Shown in pieces: positions 7,539 to 14,028 of a DNA stretch of 42,027 nucleotides (within the stretch, counting starts at the first letter, position 1; each line of letters opens with the position of its first letter). Under the pieces are notes generated by a model, which saw nothing but the letters and a program-made list of their open reading frames with translations, did not search any database and was not told where the DNA came from. Both the position numbers and the translations under genes were made by a program. Origin of the DNA: Bacteroidales bacterium (GTDB lineage: Bacteria; Bacteroidota; Bacteroidia; Bacteroidales; UBA12077); the NCBI GenBank assembly GCA_030611105.1, contig JAUWQL010000013.1:1-42027 (forward strand). Direction: 5' to 3'.

Positions 7539-8657
7539 ATGAAGAATTTAAATGTAATGGTGGTTGACGATGAACCCGGAATACGTTCCGGGGTAAGCCG
7601 GATATTAAATAACTTTACAGTTAGTTATCCATTTATGGATGCTGATATTGACTTTAATATAATTAAGGTTGAGACAGGAGAAGAAGCGATAGAAAAAATT
7701 AAATCAGATCATATTGATATTGTTTTACTAGACAATAAATTGCCCGGAATACAAGGTACAGATGTTCTGGAATTTATTAATGAAAACAAACCCGAAATTC
7801 TGGTAATGATGATAACATCTTACGCTTCACTGGAGCTTGCTGTAAAAGCGACAAATAATGGTGCTTACGATTTTATACCAAAACCATTTACTCCTCAAGA
7901 GTTAAAGTCATCTCTTGAAAACGCAACGAAACACCTTTTTCTTCGTGGAATGACAAAAAAAATGAAAAAGGAAGGAAAGGAAATTCGATACCAGTTTTTA
8001 TCTGTTTTATCGCATGAACTTAAAGCGCCATTAAATGCAATTGAAGGATATTTACGTTTAATGCAAGATAAAGATGTAGGTGAAAATATTACAGACTATG
8101 AGCAGATGATTGATAGGTCTTTGAAAAGGATTAAAGGCATGCGCAATTTGATTATGGATTTACTTGATTTAACTAAAATTAATTTTGAAAAGAAAACTGA
8201 AAAATTCAGAACAATAATATTGGGCGAAATAGCTCAGCTTTCAATAGAAGCAATGAATCCTTATGCCATACAAAAAGATGTGCAGATTAAACTTTTAGAT
8301 GATGAAAATATAAAACTAAACGCAGATCCAGGTGATATTGAAATAATATTTAACAACCTGATATCTAATGCGGTAAAATATAACAATGATGGTGGTGAGG
8401 TTCTTGTTTCATTAAAATCTGCTAACGATAAAATATATATTATTGTTAAAGATACCGGAATAGGTTTGTCGCAGGAAGAAACTGATAAATTATTTGATGA
8501 GTTTTTCAGGGTTAAAAACGAACAAACAAAACATATTACCGGTAGCGGATTAGGTTTGTCAATAGTTAAGCGTGTTGTAGATTTATACAATGGCGAAATT
8601 CATATTGATAGTAAAGTTGGTAAGGGTTCAATTTTTACTGTAATATTGCCAATGTAA
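7539..8657 (+). CDS. Receiver-histidine kinase hybrid (response regulator at N-terminus)
   Basis: This 372-residue cytoplasmic protein has a receiver domain (about 1-128) with D10/D11, phosphoacceptor D65 (LLDNKLPG), T93 and K115. It is followed by HisKA with H159 (SVLSHELKAPLNAIEG) and a HATPase domain ending GSGLGLSIVKRVV. No transmembrane or sensory domain is visible, so its input should be phosphorylation of its own receiver. The preceding HydS-like kinase is the obvious donor. This would form a relay from hydrogenase-like sensor to receiver to kinase to a later regulator. It is separated from the response regulator by 262 bases of repeats and may have its own promoter. Confidence 0.88.
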   Translation: MKNLNVMVVDDEPGIRSGVSRILNNFTVSYPFMDADIDFNIIKVETGEEAIEKIKSDHIDIVLLDNKLPGIQGTDVLEFINENKPEILVMMITSYASLELAVKATNNGAYDFIPKPFTPQELKSSLENATKHLFLRGMTKKMKKEGKEIRYQFLSVLSHELKAPLNAIEGYLRLMQDKDVGENITDYEQMIDRSLKRIKGMRNLIMDLLDLTKINFEKKTEKFRTIILGEIAQLSIEAMNPYAIQKDVQIKLLDDENIKLNADPGDIEIIFNNLISNAVKYNNDGGEVLVSLKSANDKIYIIVKDTGIGLSQEETDKLFDEFFRVKNEQTKHITGSGLGLSIVKRVVDLYNGEIHIDSKVGKGSIFTVILPM

Positions 8658-8699
8658 TTTTTTTTTGTAAATTAACAAATTAAAATAATTCAAAATATT

Positions 8700-9326
8700 A
8701 TGAACAGACTTCCAGAAAAAACAATAGGAAGATTAAGTGAATACAGAAGGACATTACTGAATTGTCTGGCAAAGGGTAAAACACATATTTATTCTCATGA
8801 GGTGGCAAATTTACATAATATAACAGCTGTTCAGGTACGCAGAGATATTATGCTTATAGGATATTCGTCAACACTTAAAAAAGGCTATGATGTAAAAGCT
8901 CTTATTGATGTTATAGGAGAAATAATTGATACTGAAGAGGGGTTAAATGCTGCAATTATTGGAATAGGTAATCTAGGACGTGCCATTACAACCTATTTTA
9001 ACGGAAAAAGAACAAAGCTTAAAATTGCAGCTACATTTGACACTGACCCGGAAAAATCAAATCGTGTTATTTCGGGTGTTAAGTGTTATCCAATGAGTGA
9101 ATTAAATAAAGTAATTAAGGAGCAAGATATTTCTATCGGAATACTTACTGTTCCTCCGGAAGATGCTGCTGCTGTTACAGAAATACTTATAATGGCAGGG
9201 GTAAAAGGAATTCTTAATTATACATCAACACCCTTAAACGTTTCTCCTAATGTACATTTAGAGGAATATGATATGATTACTTCGCTTGAAAAGGTTGCTT
9301 ATTTTGTAAAACAAAAAGAAGATTAG
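8700..9326 (+). CDS. rex: Redox-sensing transcriptional repressor Rex
   Basis: This 208-residue dimeric repressor reads the NADH/NAD+ ratio. An N-terminal winged helix (LPEKTIGRLSEYRRTL; EVANLHNITAVQVRRDI) precedes a Rossmann domain with GIGNLGRAI as the NAD(H) loop. The C-terminal end (ITSLEKVAYFVKQ) is typical of the family. NADH binding releases Rex from DNA. Probable operators lie upstream of hydC (two sites) and of the TM1266/receptor/hydG operon (one strong site), so Rex likely controls this locus. The sequence before rex contains a TTAACAA half-site (about 8672-8678), which may or may not reflect autoregulation. Confidence 0.95.
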   Translation: MNRLPEKTIGRLSEYRRTLLNCLAKGKTHIYSHEVANLHNITAVQVRRDIMLIGYSSTLKKGYDVKALIDVIGEIIDTEEGLNAAIIGIGNLGRAITTYFNGKRTKLKIAATFDTDPEKSNRVISGVKCYPMSELNKVIKEQDISIGILTVPPEDAAAVTEILIMAGVKGILNYTSTPLNVSPNVHLEEYDMITSLEKVAYFVKQKED

Positions 9327-9458
9327 AAAGTTGATTGATTGTGAATAGTGGGATTTTAATAAAAATCGGCAATCCCTAAAATAAAACTGATCGTTTTTAA
9401 TTAATTTTAAAACTTCCGAATTCAATAACTTAACGCAACAAATCACAAATTAATGTAA

Positions 9459-10391
9459 ATGCAGATTCACAGAGATTTTGAGAGTTTAGGAAAGATAAAG
9501 AATGCTGTTGTAACCACTGGTACTTTCGATGGAGTTCATTTTGGCCATAAAGTTATAATTAACAGGCTCAGTTCTTTGGCGAAAAACATTCAGGGAGAGT
9601 CTGTTTTAATTACTTTTCATCCGCATCCGCGAATAGTATTATACCCTGATACAGCCGGTAAAAATTTAAAACTGATTAATACGCAAAGAGAAAAAATTCA
9701 GCTTCTTGAAAAAACTGGATTGGATCATCTTGTTATAATAAATTTTACCAGAGAATTTGCAGAAACAACTTCAAAGGAGTTTGTAGAAAATATTCTGCTC
9801 GGAAAGCTTTATGCAAAGATTATTATTGTTGGATTTAATCATCATTTTGGACATAATCGCGAAGGAGATTATTCTTACCTCTACGAATTAACTAAAACGC
9901 ATGATTTTCAGGTTGAAGAAATCCCTCAACAGGATATAGAAAATGAAACTGTAAGTTCAACTATCACTAGAAAAGCATTGTTGGAAGGCCGGATTCAAAG
10001 AGCTAATGCCTATCTCGATCATTTTTTTATTATGACTGGTGAGTTGAAAAACGGACATCCAAAATGTAAGCAAGTTGGTTTTCCTGCTTTAGAGATGATT
10101 ATTGAAGAAGACGTAAAGCTGATTCCATCAGAAGGTGTTTATGCCATTAGTCTGAATTGTGAAGGAGATAGATATCGTGGAATGTTGAATATAAAAATAT
10201 TTTCAGAGACAAACCAGCCAAGTGTTCAGGTTCATTTATTCGACTATGATTCAAATTTTATTCTCAAGGGTAAGGATGCAACAATAACTTTTCATAAAAG
10301 AATGCGTGATGAGTTACAGCTAGATAATGCTGAAAGCCTTAAAATCCAATTGGAGAAGGACAAAGCGGAGATTGAAGAATTAATTTATTAA
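9459..10391 (+). CDS. ribF: RibF homologue: FMN adenylyltransferase with a probably inactive riboflavin kinase domain
   Basis: In the family, the N-terminal domain adenylates FMN to FAD and the C-terminal domain phosphorylates riboflavin. The 310-residue length is normal. The adenylyltransferase motifs look complete: GTFDGVHFGHK, HPHPR, GFNHHFGHNREGD and VSSTITRKAL. The kinase domain (about 185-310) lacks its two key motifs. The PTAN motif reads GFPALEM, and the catalytic glutamate position before VHLFDYD is a glutamine (SVQVHLFDYD). The protein is therefore predicted to make FAD from FMN only, unless the fold has found another solution. It lies between rex and an ABC operon, beside many flavoproteins (HydB, AprA, QmoA, QmoB). 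A second, complete ribF may exist elsewhere in the genome. Confidence 0.85.
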   Translation: MQIHRDFESLGKIKNAVVTTGTFDGVHFGHKVIINRLSSLAKNIQGESVLITFHPHPRIVLYPDTAGKNLKLINTQREKIQLLEKTGLDHLVIINFTREFAETTSKEFVENILLGKLYAKIIIVGFNHHFGHNREGDYSYLYELTKTHDFQVEEIPQQDIENETVSSTITRKALLEGRIQRANAYLDHFFIMTGELKNGHPKCKQVGFPALEMIIEEDVKLIPSEGVYAISLNCEGDRYRGMLNIKIFSETNQPSVQVHLFDYDSNFILKGKDATITFHKRMRDELQLDNAESLKIQLEKDKAEIEELIY

Positions 10392-10401
10392 TTTAAATTT
10401 G

Positions 10402-10419
10402 TCCCGAAAGTTTTCGGGA
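10402..10419. repeat. 18-bp palindrome TCCCGAAA..TTTCGGGA, copy 2
   Basis: TCCCGAAAGTTTTCGGGA sits in the 55-base gap between the convergent ribF and ABC ATPase genes. Its hairpin could act as a two-way terminator, but no clear U-tract flanks it. Other copies are at 7406, 11962 and 13570. Confidence 0.65.
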
Positions 10420-10446
10420 TGAAATTTAGATAACTCAGAACTTCTT

Positions 10447-11148
10447 TCACTCCATCACATCCCAAATTTTATTTTTCAGCTCAATAATTTCAGGGTTATT
10501 CAATGTTCTGATTTTGTTATTGATAGTAAACTTTTCTTTAATTTTTACAGGAGCTTTGCTAAAAACATATATATCATTTCCAAGTAGTAATGCCTCATCA
10601 ATATCGTGTGTAACAAAAATCACAGTACGTTTATCGGCTTGCCATATTTGGCGAAAAGCTTTTATCAGGTTGAGTTTTAGTTTTAAATCAAGAGCTTTGA
10701 GAGGTTCGTCCATTAAAATTAAATTGGATGGATACGAAAAGGCACGTACAATAGCCACCCGTTGTTTCATCCCGCCACTTAACTTCGAAGGATAATAATC
10801 AGCAAAGTCTTCAAGTTCAACTAATCGAATGTATTTTGCAGCAATCAAATCTTTTTTTTCTTTTGAATATAAATCTTGTAAAACAAAAGCAATATTTTCT
10901 TTTACGGTTTTCCATGGAAGAAGTCTGGGCTCTTGGAAAATGTACGAAATTATTTTATCGTTGAATCCTGAAAATTTTCCTGAATCTGCCTTTATTGTAT
11001 CACTGATCATATTTAATAAGGTTGTCTTTCCACAACCCGAAGGGCCCAGAATACAACTAATCGTATTTTCCTGAAACTCAATATCGAAATCCTGAAAAAG
11101 ATTTATATCCTGAAATGATTTATATAGATTTTCAATTTTAAGTGCCAT
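10447..11148 (-). CDS. ABC importer ATP-binding protein (nitrate/sulfonate/pyrimidine-precursor type)
   Basis: This is the ATPase of an NrtD/SsuB/TauB-like importer. It has Walker A GPSGCGKTTL, a Q-loop (FQEPRLLPW), signature LSGGMKQR and Walker B LILMDEPL, followed by KALD and the H-loop VTHDIDEA. I use the ATG at 11148, giving 233 residues, two bases after the permease stop. The track's TTG start would overlap the permease. The substrate cannot be read from the ATPase. The partners are the permease just upstream and the binding lipoprotein at 12544, with a response regulator in between. Confidence 0.9.
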   Translation of the reverse strand: MALKIENLYKSFQDINLFQDFDIEFQENTISCILGPSGCGKTTLLNMISDTIKADSGKFSGFNDKIISYIFQEPRLLPWKTVKENIAFVLQDLYSKEKKDLIAAKYIRLVELEDFADYYPSKLSGGMKQRVAIVRAFSYPSNLILMDEPLKALDLKLKLNLIKAFRQIWQADKRTVIFVTHDIDEALLLGNDIYVFSKAPVKIKEKFTINNKIRTLNNPEIIELKNKIWDVME

Positions 11149-11150
11149 GT

Positions 11151-11903
11151 TTACTTCCAAATAACAATTAGTTTTTCTATTCTACGAATAATCATTTCAA
11201 ACAAATAACTTATAATAACAGCAATAATGGTCCATGCTATAACCTCATTTACAATTAAATATGTTTGTGCTGTTTGCATTAAAGTGCCAATTCCAAATTT
11301 AGGCTGGCTTAAAACTTCACCAATAATTATTGCCCTCCATCCAAAGCCCATAGCGCTGGATGCTCCCGAAAAAATAAAAGGTGTTATAGCCGGTAAATAA
11401 ACTTCTTTTACAATCTTAAGCTGATTAACTTTATAAATACGTGACATCTCAATTAAATCATGATCAACATTTTTTATTCCGTCAATAACATTGGTACAGA
11501 TAAATGGAAACATGGTTAAAAATGCAATAAAGACAGCAACAAGATCAACCCTGAACCAAATTAATGCTAAAAGGATTAAAGAAATTACAGGAGTTGAACG
11601 GATGGTAACAAGAATTGGCTTTAAAAAAGCATTGAATGATTTGTTAATGCCAGCCAAAACTCCTAACGACACTCCAAGAATAAAAGATATTATAAATCCG
11701 ATTATTCCACGAAGAACTGTAGCACCTACGATTACAATAAAGTTTTCCGAAATAAATAACTTAAAGGTCGCAATAACAGTAGATTCAGGCGAAGGTAAAA
11801 TTAACTCAGAACCATAAAGTACAGAAGCAATTTTCCATAAACCAATTAATATCAGTATTGATATAAGAGATATTATTCTGGTTTTAGAAAAAACATTTTT
11901 CAT
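11151..11903 (-). CDS. ABC importer permease (SsuC/TauC/NrtB type)
   Basis: This 250-residue inner-membrane permease has about six hydrophobic helices. Its coupling loop falls around EMSRIYKVNQLKIVKEVYLPAITPFIFSGASSAMGFGWRAIIIGE, the form seen in BPD_transp_1 permeases of the sulfonate/nitrate/thiamine-precursor family. It sits just upstream of its ATPase and is probably translationally coupled to it. The matching solute-binding lipoprotein is further upstream on the same strand. Confidence 0.9.
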   Translation of the reverse strand: MKNVFSKTRIISLISILILIGLWKIASVLYGSELILPSPESTVIATFKLFISENFIVIVGATVLRGIIGFIISFILGVSLGVLAGINKSFNAFLKPILVTIRSTPVISLILLALIWFRVDLVAVFIAFLTMFPFICTNVIDGIKNVDHDLIEMSRIYKVNQLKIVKEVYLPAITPFIFSGASSAMGFGWRAIIIGEVLSQPKFGIGTLMQTAQTYLIVNEVIAWTIIAVIISYLFEMIIRRIEKLIVIWK

Positions 11904-11953
11904 TCGAAGTAATTATAATTTGATCGAAAATTACAAATAAAATTTGGTTTTAA

Positions 11954-11998
11954 CTTTGTGATCCCGAAAGCTTTTGGGACTTTGTGCGACTTTGTGGT
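11954..11998. repeat. Inverted partner of repeat R2, left copy (includes 18-bp palindrome copy 3)
   Basis: Read on the minus strand it gives ACCACAAAGTCGCACAAAG, then the palindrome TCCCAAAAGCTTTCGGGA. The copy at 13553 reads the same way on the plus strand, so the two are inverted around the response regulator and the substrate-binding protein. They share 17 and 14 identical bases in two blocks. Confidence 0.7.
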
Positions 11999-12059
11999 GA
12001 AAAAATCAACCCTTGATTAGAATTTAATAAGTTTCATTTTTACAGTACTTTTTATGAAA

Positions 12060-12452
12060 TTACTTGGTCAGGTGCTCATTGATTTTTTTAAGCAGGAAAT
12101 CAGGCCTAACGGGTTTAGAAATATAATCATCACAACCAAATTCCATGGCTATGGCTTCATCATCAGATAAAGCAAAAGCTGTAAAAGCAATAATCGGAAT
12201 ATTTCTGTTAACACTTCGTATGAATTTTGTTGCTTCCAATCCTCCCATTTCCGGCATTCTGATATCCATTAAAATAACATCAATATCAGGATTTTCCTTG
12301 AAAATATTAACTGCTTCTTCGCCATTTTCAGCATGAAAAATTTTAATCTTGGTTTTTCTCAATGCCATCTCAATGATTACATAATTATGTATTTCATCAT
12401 CAGCAATTAAAATGCTTTTTTTACTCCAATCGTATTTTATTGATGCATTCAT
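12060..12452 (-). CDS. Single-domain response regulator within the ABC importer cluster
   Basis: This 130-residue receiver domain has no output domain. The acidic pocket is ADDEIHN, the phosphoacceptor is D63 (VILMDIRMPEMGG), T91 follows in AFTAFAL, and K113 is in YISKPVRP. This CheY/DivK-like form often serves as an intermediate in phosphorelays in Bacteroidota. It sits between the binding protein and permease genes on their strand. It may be a later acceptor in the relay proposed for the hydrogenase locus, but no sequence evidence links it to a given kinase. Confidence 0.88.
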   Translation of the reverse strand: MNASIKYDWSKKSILIADDEIHNYVIIEMALRKTKIKIFHAENGEEAVNIFKENPDIDVILMDIRMPEMGGLEATKFIRSVNRNIPIIAFTAFALSDDEAIAMEFGCDDYISKPVRPDFLLKKINEHLTK

Positions 12453-12543
12453 GTTATTTTAATTTAAAACCTTAAAGGTATACGCTAATTTTAATAAAAT
12501 ATTAAAATACAGACTAAATTTAAGAAATATTTATGATTTTTTA

Positions 12544-13500
12544 TTAATTAAGATAAAAATTATCATCAGGAATTTTTCCACCGACAATATCAGGATTCAT
12601 TTCAAAGAAGATTTTCAAATATTCATTTATTTGATTTTTAATTTTGTTGGCCTCTTCAAAATTAAGGTTAGAACGGGGAATAGAAGATTTTGCCACTTCA
12701 ATATTGGGCAGGATATCATATTTGACAATTAATTCAGCAGCTTCATTTTTGTTTTTATTTACCCAGTTTGTTGATTGTTTATAGCTTTTCAATATTTCCC
12801 GCAACTTATCGGACTCGTTTTTTGCAAAATTAGTTTTAACAAGCAATGCAGTTTGAGCAATTGGAATATTGCTATTTACCTTCTGCCATTCTTTGTTTAA
12901 ATCAAATATTGGTACAACCTCTTTGTTTTTTTGCATAACCAAACTAACCAATGGCTCTGAAATTACTCCTAAATCAGCCTGCCCGGCAGCAACGGCATTT
13001 GCCAAATCAACATGAGTAGGAAAAGAGTAATCTAACTCAACATCTTTTTCCGGATTAATCCCATTTTTAATTAATAGATGTCTGAAAAGAACGTCGGGAG
13101 TCATTCCTTTTGCCATTAAGTGAATTCTTTTTCCTTTTAAATTATCCCAGTTTTGAATGCTTGTGTCGTTCCCAAATAAATATAAAGTTCCCCAAACCGT
13201 AATTGCTGCTAATTGATAATGTACATTTTTATTATAAAGTATAGCTCCCATGGTTGTGGGGAGTATTGCAAAATCAACTTCATTTTCAAGCATTAATTTC
13301 CGAACTCGTATAGGTTCATTATAAATTGTTATTTCAATATTAGCATTGGGAGTATTATTTAAGCTGTCAATCATTTTTACCATTCCCATAGCAGATGGCC
13401 CTTTTAGTGTGGCGATTTTTATTTTTTGGATTTCTGTTTGTTGTTTACAACTAATCAAAAATACAAGAAGTGAAAAAAATATAATAAAGATTTTTCGCAT
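12544..13500 (-). CDS. ABC importer substrate-binding lipoprotein (NMT1/THI5/SsuA-like)
   Basis: This 318-residue protein has a lipoprotein signal (MRKIFIIFFSLLVFLISC, lipidated C18), so it is anchored outside the inner membrane. The body is a type II periplasmic-binding fold. Features include KIATLKGPSAMGMVKMID near the start, the hinge segment GKRIHLMAKGMTPDVLFRHLLIKNGINPEKDV, and AAGQADLGVISEPL. Family members bind sulfonates, nitrate, thiamine precursors and other small organics. It is the likely partner of the downstream permease and ATPase. TAAATTTG at 13517-13524 on the minus strand is a plausible -7 box. The ligand is unknown. The hydrogenase setting hints at something needed for the enzyme or its maturation. 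Confidence 0.88.
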   Translation of the reverse strand: MRKIFIIFFSLLVFLISCKQQTEIQKIKIATLKGPSAMGMVKMIDSLNNTPNANIEITIYNEPIRVRKLMLENEVDFAILPTTMGAILYNKNVHYQLAAITVWGTLYLFGNDTSIQNWDNLKGKRIHLMAKGMTPDVLFRHLLIKNGINPEKDVELDYSFPTHVDLANAVAAGQADLGVISEPLVSLVMQKNKEVVPIFDLNKEWQKVNSNIPIAQTALLVKTNFAKNESDKLREILKSYKQSTNWVNKNKNEAAELIVKYDILPNIEVAKSSIPRSNLNFEEANKIKNQINEYLKIFFEMNPDIVGGKIPDDNFYLN

Positions 13501-13516
13501 GATAAATAATTTTAAA

Positions 13517-13524
13517 CAAATTTA
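13517..13524 (-). promoter_or_regulatory. -7 box of the substrate-binding protein gene
   Basis: Minus-strand TAAATTTG matches TAnnTTTG and lies 16 bases before the ATG. I found no good -33 TTTG at 20 bases, so confidence is limited. Confidence 0.4.
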
Positions 13525-13552
13525 GTGAAATTTAATTTTAGTATTTTATTAA

Positions 13553-13592
13553 ACCACAAAGTCGCACAATTCCAAAAGCTTTCGGAATTGAC
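13553..13592. repeat. Repeat R2, right copy (includes 18-bp palindrome copy 4)
   Basis: ACCACAAAGTCGCACAA is followed by TTCCAAAAGCTTTCGGAA (13570-13587). It is the inverted partner of 11954-11998. Together they bracket about 1.5 kb holding the response regulator and the binding lipoprotein. Confidence 0.7.
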
Positions 13593-13636
13593 ACACTGAA
13601 CTTTAAACTCAAAACTGACAAACCTGACAAATATCA

Positions 13637-13668
13637 TTTGCCGTTTAAACAAATACTACATATCTTTG
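13637..13668 (+). promoter_or_regulatory. Promoter of the TM1266/TonB receptor/hydG operon
   Basis: TTTG at 13637-13640, a 20-base spacer, then TATCTTTG at 13661-13668 match both Bacteroidota promoter boxes exactly. A Rex-type operator begins inside the -7 box. The leader to the ATG at 13765 is about 90 bases. Confidence 0.7.
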
Positions 13669-13683
13669 TTAAATAATTAACAG
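13666..13683. promoter_or_regulatory. Strong putative Rex operator overlapping the -7 box
   Basis: TTGTTAAATAATTAACAG matches 13 of the 14 defined positions of the Rex operator TTGTTAA-N4-TTAACAA. Occupancy would block the -7 element directly. This ties the TM1266, receptor and hydG genes to the Rex encoded about 5 kb upstream. Confidence 0.75.
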
Positions 13684-13706
13684 TAGTATTAATCAAAACT
13701 TTCTGA

Positions 13707-13728
13707 GAAACAGAAGTATATCTGTTTC
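13707..13728 (+). promoter_or_regulatory. Hairpin in the TM1266 leader
   Basis: GAAACAGA-AGTATA-TCTGTTTC forms a perfect 8-bp stem with a 6-base loop in the approximately 90-base leader. There is no U-tract after it, so it is not a simple terminator. It may be a regulatory or stabilising structure. Confidence 0.5.
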
Positions 13729-13752
13729 AAGGTTAAAGAATAAATCTAATCC

Positions 13753-13757
13753 GGAGG
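13753..13757 (+). promoter_or_regulatory. Strong Shine-Dalgarno site before the TM1266-like gene
   Basis: GGAGG lies seven bases before the ATG at 13765. Such a strong site is unusual among the genes in this window and supports the chosen start. Confidence 0.6.
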
Positions 13758-13764
13758 AAATCTG

Positions 13765-14028
13765 ATGGAAAAGAGAATTGGATCTGCACTTATTTTAATC
13801 GAAAGCACCGACGTAGTTCAGCAAATGAACGAAATTGCTTTCAAACATTCCAACATTATTATTGGTCGACAAGGTTTACCGCGTAGTAACGGTCAAAATA
13901 TTATTTCTCTGGTTCTTGAAGGTACAACAGATGAGATTGGTTCTCTAACCGGTCAGCTTGGACGCTTAAAAGGCATTCAGGTTAAGTCAGTACTCTTAAA
14001 GAACCGAAATAATGAAGAAGACACTTAA
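13765..14028 (+). CDS. TM1266-family iron-only hydrogenase system putative regulator
   Basis: This 87-residue ACT-like protein matches the small family typified by Thermotoga maritima TM1266, which co-occurs with [FeFe] hydrogenase maturation genes. Seen here are EKRIGSALILIES at the start, IIIGRQGLPR in the middle, and ISLVLEGTTDEIGSLTGQLGRLKGIQVKSVLLK at the end. The family is thought to be regulatory, but its ligand and target are unknown. It follows a Rex-type promoter and a strong ribosome site. The next gene, a TonB-dependent receptor, begins 17 bases before this one ends, so the two are translationally coupled. Confidence 0.88.
   Translation: MEKRIGSALILIESTDVVQQMNEIAFKHSNIIIGRQGLPRSNGQNIISLVLEGTTDEIGSLTGQLGRLKGIQVKSVLLKNRNNEEDT

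Noticed and set aside
8661-8680. Full Rex operator upstream of rex
   Set aside because: Only one half-site (TTAACAA) is clear, and the T-rich partner arm has the wrong spacing, so it is not listed as a site.
10402-10419. Palindrome as a standard Rho-independent terminator
   Set aside because: There is no T-run on either side and near-identical copies occur elsewhere, so I treat it as a repeat, with termination only possible.
10829-11074. Plus-strand ORFs opposite the ABC ATPase
   Set aside because: These are antisense shadows of an ATPase with complete motifs.
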